A DNA stretch of 45,788 nucleotides from a virus: positions 1 through 45,788 of IMG/VR virus record IMGVR_UViG_3300037432_000003; one strand, 5' to 3'. The stretch's first letter is position 1. Every line of letters begins with the position of its first letter. Shown here in pieces: positions 36,055 to 44,172 of the stretch. The notes beneath the pieces are model-generated. The model had not been told where the DNA came from and searched no databases. It worked only from the letters and a program-made list of their open reading frames with translations. The translations under genes were made by a program, and so were the position numbers.

Positions 36055-36983
36055 TGAGACTCGCGCTCGGCTTTTTTCTTGGCGTTGTACTCTCGCGTTC
36101 GCCTCTTATTGCATTCCCTGCAGTGACGGGTTCCATTCCGGTGGATGATCGTATTCGCTTCGTCGAAAGCGTGCCCGTGAATGCAATGGGTGATCGCTTT
36201 GAAGTGAGCCTGCATCCCGGCGAATTGCGTTGTTTCGCGGAATGGGATGACCCGAGAACTTCCGCCGTGCCCCCGTCGCTGGTTTTCAGCTTGCGTGACG
36301 GGTTCAAGATGTGCCGGATTTACGCACGACCGAACGCGGCAGAGATGGTCAAGGACGAGACCTTTGGGAATTGGTCCTACGAACAGTTCGTAAGCCACGC
36401 GATGGGCGAGGGGCTTCTTACCACTCGCGTGACCCAAACCTATGGTGCCGTAACCGTTTTTCATCAAATGATCTGTCCAGATCCAGCAACCGCCCGAATC
36501 GTGGCGGATCTTTTGAAGGAATTTATCCAAAAGGGACGTGATCTTATATCGACCGCGCGGCGCGTTCATGTCAGGGCATACGTGCGCGCTGAATCCAAGG
36601 ATGCGACCGCACGTCGGACAGCGGACGGCGTGAGTGGGTTTCACTCTCGGTTTCCTCGGATAGACGACAAAGCTCGTTACGCCTCCCATTGGTCGGCGTC
36701 GCAGATTTTCGGCGGCAGTAACCGGCTCAAGATGGGCCGGATTGCAGCAGAGTCGAACGCGGCATACATGATCGATGTGCATCCCCGCCGGGATCGGTCC
36801 GATGTGGAGTTCATAAGCGACACGATGGGTCAACGTGTTGGAAATCCTTCCGTATCCCAGCGTGCTCCGGCCACCTGTCCAGATCCAGCAACCTGCGTGA
36901 TCGACGACGACTTTGCTCATCAATCGATCGATGAGCAAAAGTCCCTCAAACGTTTTCGTCTTAGTAGTCTTAGGTTCAGCCAT
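36051..36983 (-). CDS. Two-domain HNH homing-type endonuclease
   Basis: 310 residues on the opposite strand to the tail genes. Two tandem HNH units: residues 31-95 (GCWIWTGG, THRVAYELHIGPIPAGMHIDHVCRVRLCCNPAHLEPV, active H72) and 165-235 (GCWIWTDH, AHRVAYELFVGPIPKGLVLDHLCRVRSCVNPAHLEPV, active H213). They are internal duplicates, with a CPTC ribbon between them. The C-terminal module (HCIHGHAF..., HCRECNKRR) has the form also seen in the HNH at 13533. The DNA is less GC-rich than neighbouring genes. It splits the connector and tail-tube genes, so it is a recent mobile insertion between late genes. Confidence 0.85.
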   Translation of the reverse strand: MAEPKTTKTKTFEGLLLIDRLMSKVVVDHAGCWIWTGGRSTLGYGRISNTLTHRVAYELHIGPIPAGMHIDHVCRVRLCCNPAHLEPVTAAENLRRRPMGGVTSFVVYPRKPRVKPTHAVRCPTCGRILGFSAHVCPDMNAPRGRYKITSLLDKFLQKIRHDSGGCWIWTDHLMKNGYGTIGLGHASGKKPLAHRVAYELFVGPIPKGLVLDHLCRVRSCVNPAHLEPVTQAENQRRGHGGSSRVIPFRETTQFAGMQAHFKAITHCIHGHAFDEANTIIHRNGTRHCRECNKRRTREYNAKKKAERESH

Positions 36984-37094
36984 GTGACTCTCCTGGAGTC
37001 GCGGTGGTCAGGGTCACACAGCGTTGGTAGCGCTGTTGTGGCCCGTCTTTATTTTAAGCCGGTGCAGGGCTGGCAACAAGGATAAAAGTACTAA

Positions 37095-37841
37095 ATGCCA
37101 ACGCCAACTTTGACTAACATTAATTTGCCCCAAGGGGCCGGGATCGCTGCCGTCGGCAGCGTTTTGTCGATCCTTAATCTTGCGTCCCCGGCGGTATATT
37201 TGCCAATTGGGAATTTGGGCCAAATGAAATGGAACTTAAAAATCATGGACGCCGACGTTACCAACCAGGGAACGGTATGGAAACAGGGAATCCCCACATT
37301 GCGCGACGGCGGCACGATCGTCGCCGACCTGCATTTCTTCCCGTCTTCGCCCGGCGCCGATCTGACCGGCACGCTCGAAGGCCATTCGTTCGTCACCGGC
37401 CTCGGCCATATCGCCGTCAACGCCGACGTCCGGCAATACCGGCTCGTATGGCCGGACGGCGCCGGAATGTTCTTCAGTGCGTACATCACCGATTTCCCGA
37501 TCGACATGGGCCTCGAAAAAGACTTGCTGTCGAACTTCACTTTGAAGGTCACGGGGCCGCCCACGTTCTTCGACGCGCAGACCGGCGGTGTGACGGCGCA
37601 GACGATCACGTTCGGCGCACTCAGTGCGAAGACCACGGTTTCGCCGCCGTTCACGGTTGCGGCCACCGCCAGCAGCGGCTTGACGGTTACGTTCGCCGTA
37701 ACGTCCGGCCCGGCCACGATTTCGGGAACGACGGTCACCCTGACCGGCGCAACCGGCAGCGTCGTTATCACTGCCACCCAGATCGGCAATCTCACGTATG
37801 CGGCGGCGACACCCGTACCGCAGACGTTCGCGGTCACATAA
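37095..37841 (+). CDS. Major tail tube protein with C-terminal Ig-like domain
   Basis: 248 residues. Residues 1-160 have tail tube features: LPQGAGIAAVGSVLSIL, MKWNLKIMDADVTNQGT, TIVADLHFFPSSPG, ISxYITDFPIDMGLEKDLLSNFTLKVTG. Residues 168-248 are one QTITF-type Ig-like repeat (SSGLTVTFAVTSGPATISG, TATQIGNLTYAAATPV). Ig-like decorations on tubes are common and project outward, probably to weak carbohydrate contacts. The same repeat occurs in three other tail proteins here. There is no sheath gene, so the tail is non-contractile. Confidence 0.8.
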   Translation: MPTPTLTNINLPQGAGIAAVGSVLSILNLASPAVYLPIGNLGQMKWNLKIMDADVTNQGTVWKQGIPTLRDGGTIVADLHFFPSSPGADLTGTLEGHSFVTGLGHIAVNADVRQYRLVWPDGAGMFFSAYITDFPIDMGLEKDLLSNFTLKVTGPPTFFDAQTGGVTAQTITFGALSAKTTVSPPFTVAATASSGLTVTFAVTSGPATISGTTVTLTGATGSVVITATQIGNLTYAAATPVPQTFAVT

Positions 37842-37862
37842 AAAGCGAGGCTCACCAGGGCG

Positions 37863-37895
37863 AGCCAGTGCAGACAATCGCAGTCTGCGCTGGTT
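37863..37895 (+). promoter_or_regulatory. Strong hairpin between tail tube and tail chaperone
   Basis: CCAGTGCAGAC and GTCTGCGCTGG (one G-U pair, extended by AG/TT) form a stem of about 13 bp with a 7-base loop AATCGCA. There is no U-tract, so it is not a classic terminator. Its place after the abundant tail-tube gene suggests attenuation or mRNA 3'-end protection, giving more tube than chaperone. Confidence 0.5.
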
Positions 37896-37931
37896 CGCTG
37901 CTCTGCACAGGTAAAGGAGAGAATCCCACGT

Positions 37932-38315
37932 ATGACGCCATCAACAGCAACGCCCGCGGGCTCGCCCGTCGCTTATCCGACCATCGTCGTGGGCGGCAAA
38001 ACCTACCAGCTCCGATTTGCGCATTCGGCCTGGTACCAGCTTCAAATCTGGGGTTTCACGCTGGGCGATCCGGCGCGTCCGATTCCGATGCTGGCGCTGG
38101 CCGCTGCCGCTGCCGGCGAGGTCGATCCGGTCACCGGGGCCTGGCGGTCGATCGGCTTTGCGCGTCCGCTCGACCTTGCCGACGCAATGCTCGACACCGA
38201 AGTGCTGTCGTCGATCGATCAGCCGGTCCTCGACGCCCTAAAAAAAGCGGCGCCGGAGGCGGATCTGACAGTCAACCAGCCACCGGCGGAGACGATCGCG
38301 GCCGAGGTCAACTGA
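37932..38315 (+). CDS. Tail assembly chaperone G
   Basis: 127 residues behind AAAGGAGA. Composition and position (between tube and tape measure, before an A7 slippery site) identify the gpG-type chaperone that coats the tape measure during tail assembly. Motifs: TYQLRFAHSAWYQLQIWGFTLG, RSIGFARPLDLADAMLDTEV. It terminates at 38313-38315, or continues into the T frame by slippage. Confidence 0.75.
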   Translation: MTPSTATPAGSPVAYPTIVVGGKTYQLRFAHSAWYQLQIWGFTLGDPARPIPMLALAAAAAGEVDPVTGAWRSIGFARPLDLADAMLDTEVLSSIDQPVLDALKKAAPEADLTVNQPPAETIAAEVN

Positions 38316-38779
38316 CCGAAGACGACTGGCTCGATATGTATTCGTTCGCCGTCGCTCCGGGTCACGGGTTAGGCATGACCGGCGCGGAATTCTGGGCGAG
38401 TACTCCGCGCGAATTCGCGGCGCGGCGCAAGGTCTTCGAACAGTCGCGCGAGATCGGTTTGCGGCTTTACGCCGGTCTGCAGGCATCGCTGCACAACGGT
38501 CCTTTGGTGCGCAACGACAAGCAGATGTGGACGCCGGATATGTTCCTGCCCGGCTTTTCCGCAGTGCGACAGCGTTCGGCCGAAGCGCAACCTGACGAAT
38601 CGTGGCGCACGCTCAAGCAGCAGGCCTGGAGCATGCAGCACAAGCGCACTCCCGCCGAACGGGCGCGGCTTGCGGCCAACGCCCATGAATTCTCGGAACG
38701 GCAATCGCGCGCGGCGGCAGCACAGGCGTCGGGCGCGAGCGGAGCTGAAGTAATCGCAATCATGGAAGGTTTGACCTAA
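37932..38779 (+). CDS. Tail chaperone GT fusion by -1 frameshift
   Basis: At A AAA AAA (38240-38246) the ribosome can slip back one base, giving ...LDALKK followed by SGAGGGSDSQPATGGDDRG and the T part. The T part reads LTEDDWLDMYSFAVAPGHG, FWASTPREFAARRK, then a helical tail. The fusion is 105 plus 177 residues, 282 in all, ending just before the tape measure ATG. A -1 shift from a poly-A heptamer at this locus is the known mechanism in lambda-like tails. Slippage is not measured here. Confidence 0.85.
38240..38246 (+). other. Programmed -1 frameshift slippery site (A7)
   Basis: In the zero frame CTA AAA AAA GCG contains the canonical A-AAA-AAA. The -1 frame downstream is open for 177 codons. 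GC-rich sequence that could form a stimulatory structure follows. Position 70 bases before the chaperone stop is typical. Confidence 0.85.
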
Positions 38780-41245
38780 ATGGCGCTCAACGAATCCCTT
38801 GGCGGCGTATCGGTAACGATCGAAGGCGATCTCGGGCCGCTGGGAGTTGCTTTTACAGAAGCGCAGGCGAAGGCGCAACAGGCCGGCGCCGGGGTCGCTG
38901 CCGCGTTCACTGCCGGGTCGAAGACCATCGCCGGGGCGCAGGCCGCGGTTAAAACGGCAACCGAAAATCTGGCGTCCGCGCAAAAGCAACTCGCCTCGTT
39001 TATCGTCGCGGGCAACGCCGAAGCGATAGCGGCCGTTGCCGGGTACCGGGCTGAACTGGCGGCGGCTACCGCGAACCTTACGCAGATCGCCGGGGCGGCG
39101 GCGGCAGCAGCCGGCGCTCAGGTCAGTTTGGCAGCCGGGGCGGAAGTCGCAACCGTCGCGCTGCACAGCGAGGTCTCGGAAATTCAGGCAGCGTCGGGCG
39201 CACTGCGCGTGCTCGAAGGATCGGGCGGCATCCGGGCGGCGGAACGGCTGCTGACGATGGTCCCCGGGCTCGGCGCGGCGCTGAAAATGGCGTTCCCGCT
39301 GGTCGGCGCGATCGCACTCTATGAAGCGTTCGACAAGCTGATCGGGAAAGCAAGCGGCCTCAAAGAAGCCGAAGACGAGCTTGCGCAGCAGACGAAAGCG
39401 ACCGACGACGCATTCTCAAAGTTCGTTCATACCATCGATTCGATCAACGTTTCGGCGATCGCGCGCAATTTCGGCGCTGCCGCTGGTCAGCTTTCAAAAG
39501 CGAAAATGATCGGCGAGGAAGCGAAAGACGCCGCGGAGCAGGTCGTACGCCTCACAAGGCAGATCGCACAGCTTGACAGCGCTTCACAGAGCCTCGGTTC
39601 CCGCGTCCTGAAGAATCCGATCCTGGCCGTGCCGTTCGCGGGCAGCATGTTCGAGGAAGGGCAACTCGACAAAAAGAAGGCAATCCAGCAGCAGATCGAC
39701 GCCATTCAGGTCGATGGCCTGGTCAAACAAAGGCAGATAGACGACGAATTGGCGCAGGCTGCGAAGACGAGCGCGCAGGACGAAGGAAGCCTGCTCGCGG
39801 TCCGGATAGCGAACCGGATTTCGGCTAATACGGCGCTTGGAACGCTGACCCGCACGATAGCCGAGATCTCGATCGAGTCGGGGCACCAGGCGAGACAGGC
39901 GCAGATCAACGAAATAGCGGATTCGCAATCGCGCGCCGTGGCGTCGGCGGCAGAGCGCGTCCGGGTAGCGCTCGAAACCCGCGACATCATGTCGAAGATC
40001 GACTTTGACACGACCGCGCGGCATATCGCTCAGGTGAGGGCGAGAACCGCGGCCGACACGATGGGCAAGACGCCGGTTGAGGCGCAGCGCATCCGAACGA
40101 CGTCCGAGGGCGAGGTAGCCGGACTCAACGCGGCGCAGTTCGCGAAAGAAACTGAACTGCAGGGCGCATACCTGAAGGCGCTTGGCGCACTCGACGATGC
40201 GGAGGCGACCCGGCAGCGGGATCTCACGGCCGAGATCGTTAAAGAGGGCGAAAAACGGCTTTCAATAGTCAATAAACAGATCGATGACATTTTGGCTGCC
40301 GCGAAGCGCGGCCGGGAAACGGCAGTCCGGATCGGCGAGATCGAAGCGAAAGGCAAGGGCGATGCCGCGGCGGCGGGACTGCAGGCGAACAAGCTCGCAT
40401 TCGAACGGGCCTACGGCGATCTGTCCACGCACACGGCCGCGCAGAACGTCGAATACGCCCGGCAGCTCGCCGGGTACGACGCGCAGTCACGGGCCGCGAA
40501 GATCGCCGGCCTGCAGGCTGAACTGGCGATCGCACAGAAGGATTACGACAACGAGAACCACTTAATTAAAGCGGCCACCATCGAAAAGGAAATCCAGGCG
40601 CTGAAGCTTGCCGGGGCGAATGCCGAATTCGCCGCGGACACCAAACGTCTGCAGGATCTCGAAAAGCTCACCCTGCAGTACAAAGTGCAGGCAGCGCTGC
40701 GCAGCGCTGCGCAGGCGGTCCCGGGCGCGATCGGTAACGCGCTGGCGACCGGCCTGACGGGCGGCGGGCCGAAAAAAGAGAACGTAGGCCAGCAGGTCGC
40801 AGACGCACTGAAGGGCATCGGTGTTCATCTGCTCGGCAGCATCTTCACCGCGATGATCGAAAAGCTGATCGCCAGCCTGATTACGCAGTTCGGGCTTGAG
40901 ATTTTGACGCAATGGATGGTGCACGCAACGCCGAACCCGCTCGGCATGTTCGCCGCGGGGGGCCGGCCTCCGATCGGCGTCCCGTCGTGGGTCGGCGAGA
41001 GTGGCAAAGAGTTATGGGTGCCGGATGAAGCCGGGACCATCGTTCCGAATCACATGCTCGGTTCGATGACGATGCCGGGCATCAGTTCGTCGTCTTCGCA
41101 TACGTCCAGCTCGTCGTCGATCGGCGCCATGAATTTCCATATCCACGAAGCGCGCGACACGCGTGAAGTGGTGCGCGCGATCGCGGGCTATCTCAAATCC
41201 GCTTCGCCGGAATTCTCGACCGCCGGCAGCCGTTCGCGGCGCTAA
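38780..41245 (+). CDS. Tape measure protein
   Basis: 821 residues: the longest helical protein here. An Ala-rich N-terminus, long coiled coils (KQLASFIVAGNAEAIAAVAGYRAEL, AAKRGRETAVRIGEIEAKGKGDAAA), hydrophobic stretches (VPGLGAALKMAFPLVGAIALYEAF) and a C-terminal part with a membrane-like helix (FTAMIEKLIASLITQFGLEILTQWM). Its length sets tail length; at about 1.5 angstrom per residue this would be near 120 nm. The C-terminus has a Ser-rich run and HIHEARDTREVVRAIAGYL. It starts directly after the chaperone fusion stop. Confidence 0.88.
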   Translation: MALNESLGGVSVTIEGDLGPLGVAFTEAQAKAQQAGAGVAAAFTAGSKTIAGAQAAVKTATENLASAQKQLASFIVAGNAEAIAAVAGYRAELAAATANLTQIAGAAAAAAGAQVSLAAGAEVATVALHSEVSEIQAASGALRVLEGSGGIRAAERLLTMVPGLGAALKMAFPLVGAIALYEAFDKLIGKASGLKEAEDELAQQTKATDDAFSKFVHTIDSINVSAIARNFGAAAGQLSKAKMIGEEAKDAAEQVVRLTRQIAQLDSASQSLGSRVLKNPILAVPFAGSMFEEGQLDKKKAIQQQIDAIQVDGLVKQRQIDDELAQAAKTSAQDEGSLLAVRIANRISANTALGTLTRTIAEISIESGHQARQAQINEIADSQSRAVASAAERVRVALETRDIMSKIDFDTTARHIAQVRARTAADTMGKTPVEAQRIRTTSEGEVAGLNAAQFAKETELQGAYLKALGALDDAEATRQRDLTAEIVKEGEKRLSIVNKQIDDILAAAKRGRETAVRIGEIEAKGKGDAAAAGLQANKLAFERAYGDLSTHTAAQNVEYARQLAGYDAQSRAAKIAGLQAELAIAQKDYDNENHLIKAATIEKEIQALKLAGANAEFAADTKRLQDLEKLTLQYKVQAALRSAAQAVPGAIGNALATGLTGGGPKKENVGQQVADALKGIGVHLLGSIFTAMIEKLIASLITQFGLEILTQWMVHATPNPLGMFAAGGRPPIGVPSWVGESGKELWVPDEAGTIVPNHMLGSMTMPGISSSSSHTSSSSSIGAMNFHIHEARDTREVVRAIAGYLKSASPEFSTAGSRSRR

Positions 41246-41246
41246 A

Positions 41247-44168
41247 ATGCCAACCGTTTCACAGACGATAACATTTCCGCCGATACCGGCGCATCTGACA
41301 ACAGACGCGCCGATCGTGCTGGCCGCAACGTCATCGTCCGGCCTGCCGATCACGTACAGCGTGACCGGCCCGGCCACGCTCTCTGGCTCGATTCTGACGA
41401 TTACGGGCGCCGGCACGGTCAGCGTGACGGCTTCGCAGGCGGGCAGCAACGGCGCGGGGATCTTCGTTCCGTCGGGCGCCGCGATCGTGGAGCTGAACTG
41501 GGAAGACCAGTCAGGCGGCGGCGATGGCAGTTACGGTAACGGCTCGATCGAGATTCGATTTAACGGGCTCGGCGGGGCCACGATCGCATGGCTCGGCACG
41601 CTGGTCGGCACTGCCAGCACGAACTACTTCGGCGAAGTGGTCGCCGGGGTTGTCGGTGCGGATCTCGTCGGAACGACCGCGGGCGCCGGGCCGGTTGCGC
41701 TGCCGACCGTACCGGCAGTCGGCGCGGAGCTGGTCATCTTTTTAAGGAACGTAAGCGGTACCTATTTCACCGGACCCGCCAGCCGCAACCCGGACAACTT
41801 CGTCCATTGTTACTTGGGCGGCGATCCGGTCACGACCGGCTACCTCGCCGCCACGCCGGTCTCGCGGACTTTCAACGTCTCGGCGATTTCCGCCGCGGCG
41901 TGGCTGGTCGTTTACGAAGCCGGCGGCGCGGTCGATCGCAGCAGCTATATTGACTTCGCAGGCGGCAGCCACACGTTCAGCCTGCAGCAACGACACCGCG
42001 GGCAGGCGTCAATGACGCTCGAAATAGCGGCGGGCGATACGTACATGCCGGTCCGCGGGTGTTTGTTGAAACTGTACGATCCGGTTGCAGCGGGCGGCAG
42101 CTCGCCGCCGGTCTTCGTCGGCACGATCGACGTTATAGAGACGACCTGGAAGGGCGATCTGGGCGACCGGGTCGTAACGCTGAACTGCGTATCGCCCGAA
42201 CAGGTTTTTGATTCGATCTTAATTCCGCCGCGGGCGTACATCGGTCAGACGGCGTTTGCGATCGCGCTCGATCTGTTTCAGCTTGCCGCAGGTTCGCCGG
42301 TTCTGCCGCCCGATATTCCGGGTACCGACACAAGCCCCGTTATCCCTTCCCTGCTCTGCGACTACGACCGCATTTCGGATCTGTTCGACCAGTTGGCGAA
42401 ACGCGCGCTGTACGTGTGGGGCGTCGATCCGACGACCATGCAATTGTTTTTCCGCGCGCCGAACATTCATCCGTCGCCGTTCACGCTGACGTGTACCGAA
42501 GGCCTCTGGGAAGCATGGGGCTGGAATCAGAACGGTCAGGATTTCCGCGACCGTCAGATCGTCCGGATCTCGCCCGATGCTTTTTCGCATTCGAAGGAAT
42601 TGTTTGCAGGCGACGGCGCGACCGAATTCGTAACGCTGCTCAGACCGCCAAAGGAAATCACGAACGTCTGGCAGACCAGGAATACGCAGAACTTCGCAAC
42701 CGGCACGTTCACGACGAACCCCGCGGCGGGCGACACGATCACGATCGGCTACCCGGGCGCGGGCAGCGGAACGCAATACAACTGGGCGGCATCGGCGCCG
42801 TACGCCGTCGGGCAGCAGATCATCGATCCGGCCGGGCACATACAGCGCGTCACGACGGCCGGGCAGTCCGGCGTGACCGAACCCGCCTGGAACGACGCCG
42901 GTTCGTTCACGGTGGACGAAGCCGGTTTACTTGCGTCCGGCGTGATCTGGCAGGACGAAGGAACGTCGGGCCTCGATACGTCGGGCGGGCAACTGACGTA
43001 TCGGTTCGTCGCGACGGTGGACAACACGCAATGGGGGCAGGTGCTGATCGGATCGACGATAGCGCAGACCGCCCAGAATTTCGCCGATGCGATCAACCGG
43101 ACCGAAGCGCTCGCCGGCGTCACGTTCAGCCTGCCGACGTGGGAAAACGCGCTCGTAAACGCCGATCCACCGTCAGGCGGTTCTTTGGTCGTGCGCAATA
43201 AATCGGCCGGCGACGGTTACGTGGCAGCACTGTCGAAGACTGGATCCGCTTTTACTTGGTCCGCGGCGCAGACGTCCGGCGGCTCGACGGACTTCGACAC
43301 GACCGAATTACAGGCGGCGATCGAAGGCACCAGCAACACGGCACAGGTCTATTACACGCCCGGGAACCTGGTCGTCGGTCCGATCATTCCGCGCACGCCG
43401 TCCGGCTTCTTTTTGCAGATCGAATACACGCGCCTCGGCGGCGACACGATCACGGTGGAGGACTCCGCGCTGGTGGCCTCGAGAGCGGCGATCGAGACCG
43501 GGACCGGCAAGTACCAGCAAATCCTCCAGGACACGTCGAACACGTCGGCGCCGTCCGGACTTCTCGAGGCCCAGGCCACGCTGGCAGCTTTTAAGGTCAT
43601 TCCGACGACGTTCCGGTTCTCGACGTTTCGCCGCGGCCTGACGCCGGGGCAGCTTCTGACGATCGCGATTACGAGTCCCGGGCATGATGCGGGAAACCCG
43701 GGACACGCGCCGTTTTTGGCGAACACCACGTGGGCGGTGCAGGAAGTCGATGCGGAGCTCGTCCCGGTTAAGCCCGCACTGCCGATGACGGAAACCGGGC
43801 ACTACCGTTACACCGTGCGCGTGATTGACGCCGCACAGAGTCCGGACTACATCGATTTCTGGGAATCGCTCGGCGGCGGCGGCAGCAGTGCTGGCCTCGT
43901 GCAGGCCACGCGCGCGCCGGAACCGCCCGGCGCGATCGGACCGGCCCCGCCCGCGCTCGCGCACAACGAAGTAACGGCCGTGCCGGCAGGCGCGATCGAC
44001 GGCACGAATCCGGTCTTTACGCTGCCGACGACGCCGGCCGGGCCGGTAAACCTGTTCTTAAACGGCGTTTGGCAGATGCCGGCTGACGTAACTTTCGCAG
44101 GGCCGGTCATCACGTACACGGTTGCGCCAGTGCCCGGCGACGGGCACACCGCGCGTTACCCGGGTTGA
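41247..44168 (+). CDS. Tail hub/tip protein with interrupted Ig-like repeat
   Basis: 973 residues from the ATG at 41247. Residues 6-66 start a QTITF-type Ig-like repeat (SSGLPITYSVTGPATLSG, GTVSVTASQAG). Its final strand returns only at 201 (AATPVSRTFNV). About 125 residues (67-190) are inserted in between. Residues 225-500 are a hub-like region (RHRGQASMTLEIAAGDTYMPVRGCLLKLYDP, VISLxxVYVWGVDPTT). Later parts hold beta modules with WSAAQTSGGSTDFDTTEL. The C-terminal domain with LFLNGVWQMPAD is shared with the next gene. It probably fills the distal tail and hub role, since no separate distal-tail gene is seen. Confidence 0.7.
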   Translation: MPTVSQTITFPPIPAHLTTDAPIVLAATSSSGLPITYSVTGPATLSGSILTITGAGTVSVTASQAGSNGAGIFVPSGAAIVELNWEDQSGGGDGSYGNGSIEIRFNGLGGATIAWLGTLVGTASTNYFGEVVAGVVGADLVGTTAGAGPVALPTVPAVGAELVIFLRNVSGTYFTGPASRNPDNFVHCYLGGDPVTTGYLAATPVSRTFNVSAISAAAWLVVYEAGGAVDRSSYIDFAGGSHTFSLQQRHRGQASMTLEIAAGDTYMPVRGCLLKLYDPVAAGGSSPPVFVGTIDVIETTWKGDLGDRVVTLNCVSPEQVFDSILIPPRAYIGQTAFAIALDLFQLAAGSPVLPPDIPGTDTSPVIPSLLCDYDRISDLFDQLAKRALYVWGVDPTTMQLFFRAPNIHPSPFTLTCTEGLWEAWGWNQNGQDFRDRQIVRISPDAFSHSKELFAGDGATEFVTLLRPPKEITNVWQTRNTQNFATGTFTTNPAAGDTITIGYPGAGSGTQYNWAASAPYAVGQQIIDPAGHIQRVTTAGQSGVTEPAWNDAGSFTVDEAGLLASGVIWQDEGTSGLDTSGGQLTYRFVATVDNTQWGQVLIGSTIAQTAQNFADAINRTEALAGVTFSLPTWENALVNADPPSGGSLVVRNKSAGDGYVAALSKTGSAFTWSAAQTSGGSTDFDTTELQAAIEGTSNTAQVYYTPGNLVVGPIIPRTPSGFFLQIEYTRLGGDTITVEDSALVASRAAIETGTGKYQQILQDTSNTSAPSGLLEAQATLAAFKVIPTTFRFSTFRRGLTPGQLLTIAITSPGHDAGNPGHAPFLANTTWAVQEVDAELVPVKPALPMTETGHYRYTVRVIDAAQSPDYIDFWESLGGGGSSAGLVQATRAPEPPGAIGPAPPALAHNEVTAVPAGAIDGTNPVFTLPTTPAGPVNLFLNGVWQMPADVTFAGPVITYTVAPVPGDGHTARYPG

Positions 44169-44172
44169 ACCT

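Noticed and set aside
36054-37085. 343-codon plus-strand frame beginning with a hydrophobic segment
   Set aside because: It is antisense to the clear two-domain HNH gene and shows no family pattern; the minus-strand protein has repeated HNH motifs.
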